The translations under genes and the position numbers were made by a program. Source: Klenkia sp. (lineage in GTDB: Bacteria > Actinomycetota > Actinomycetes > Mycobacteriales > Geodermatophilaceae). From it: a DNA stretch of 6,179 bases. Below, piece by piece: positions 5,971-6,179 of this stretch (position 1 is its first letter; each line of letters begins with the position of its first letter). A model generated the notes under the pieces. That model saw nothing but the letters and a program-made list of their open reading frames with translations, did no database searches and was not told the DNA's origin. Where the stretch lies: assembly GCA_025966215.1 (NCBI GenBank), contig JAOPVM010000080.1:1-6179 (forward strand). The letters run 5' to 3'.

Positions 5971-5976
5971 TAGAGT
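5971..5976 (+). promoter_or_regulatory. tatA promoter -10 box
   Basis: TAGAGT matches TANNNT and would place the transcription start near 5983, leaving a leader of about 27 nt before the tatA ATG. No convincing -35 hexamer is seen 16-18 bp upstream. It lies 61 bp downstream of the preceding stop, which suggests tatA has its own transcript. Confidence 0.5.
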
Positions 5977-5999
5977 CGCCGACAGCCCCCAGACGACAC

Positions 6000-6004
6000 G
6001 GAGG
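6000..6004 (+). promoter_or_regulatory. tatA ribosome binding site
   Basis: GGAGG lies 5 nt before the ATG at 6010. It is the only strong Shine-Dalgarno sequence in front of a gene in this window and fixes the tatA start. Confidence 0.8.
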
Positions 6005-6009
6005 ACCCG

Positions 6010-6179
6010 ATGAGCTTCGGTCCGCTCGAGATCGGCCTGATCATCCTGGCCATCCTGCTGCTGTTCGGCTACAAGAAGCTGCCCGACGCGTCGCGCTCCC
6101 TGGGGCGCTCGATGCGCATCTTCAAGGGCGAGATGAAGGGCATGAAGGACGACGACGTCCGCGAGGGTGTCCGTACCAG
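6010..6179 (+). CDS. tatA: Twin-arginine translocase subunit TatA (N-terminal part)
   Basis: TatA oligomerises in the cytoplasmic membrane and, with TatC (and TatB where present), exports folded proteins bearing twin-arginine signal peptides. The visible 56 residues show the full diagnostic core: a short N-terminus with the polar E7 at the membrane entry, one transmembrane helix (about 8-18), the FG hinge (19-20), then [23 protein letters not shown] (about 22-44), the amphipathic helix that lies along the inner membrane face. An acidic patch DDD (47-49) begins the tail, which runs out of the window. KKLP and [11 protein letters not shown] are typical of actinobacterial TatA rather than TatB. 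The ATG is fixed by the GGAGG site. tatA downstream of pafBC is a common actinobacterial arrangement, usually followed by tatC. Confidence 0.94.
   Translation, partial: MSFGPLEIGLIILAILLLFGYKKLPDASRSLGRSMRIFKGEMKGMKDDDVREGVRT

Noticed and set aside
5270..6013. Plus-strand open frame of 247 codons across pafC, the small gene and the tatA leader
   Set aside because: It is a shifted frame of pafC rich in Arg/Pro/Gly and runs through non-coding sequence, with no domain.
4443..6053. Minus-strand open frame of 536 codons over pafC and tatA
   Set aside because: It is antisense to well-identified genes, low in complexity, and has no recognisable domain.

Overview
The window is high-GC DNA (well over 70% G+C by eye, with strong GC3 bias and many GTG starts) from an actinomycete that has a Pup-proteasome system. 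The gene content, near-mycobacterial PafA/PafB sequences and neighbourhood are those of a chromosomal proteasome locus. Geodermatophilaceae-like taxa (Blastococcus, Geodermatophilus, Modestobacter) are my best guess, but that is inference from general flavour and not a search. Nothing suggests recent horizontal transfer, and I saw no mobile element, tRNA, rRNA or CRISPR array.

Layout, left to right. The window opens in the C-terminus of the 20S proteasome alpha subunit (prcA, 1-182), followed by a GC-rich hairpin. pafA, the Pup ligase, follows (343-1701, +). Two genes then run on the minus strand: a DUF3866 protein (3690-2590) translationally coupled through TGATG to an aminoglycoside-phosphotransferase-like kinase (2590-1712). 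The kinase converges on pafA, and both stop codons sit inside one perfect inverted repeat. Divergent from DUF3866 is pafB-pafC (3727-5672, +), the paired WYL-domain regulators of the LexA/RecA-independent DNA damage response; they overlap by GTGA. A 75-residue membrane protein of unknown function follows (5682-5909), then the start of tatA (6010 to window end), the pore component of twin-arginine export.

Functional logic. PafA attaches Pup to lysines of target proteins, and the proteasome containing PrcA degrades them. PafBC is a transcriptional activator that works on promoters of the RecA-NDp type. The pafA promoter in this window carries a candidate RecA-NDp element (TGTCG, 11 nt, TAGTCT) at the expected spacing. 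This raises the possibility that PafBC controls the Pup ligase beside which it is encoded.

Most notable regulatory pattern: four genes (pafA, DUF3866, pafB and the small membrane protein) begin with GTG placed 6-7 nt after a TANNNT -10 hexamer, with no Shine-Dalgarno sequence. That is the signature of leaderless transcripts. By contrast tatA has ATG, a GGAGG ribosome binding site and a short leader. The pafB and DUF3866 promoters are back to back with only 11 bp between their -10 boxes, so the two operons probably compete for polymerase. The least understood parts are the DUF3866-kinase pair and the small membrane protein. I found no clearly new multi-gene system beyond these.
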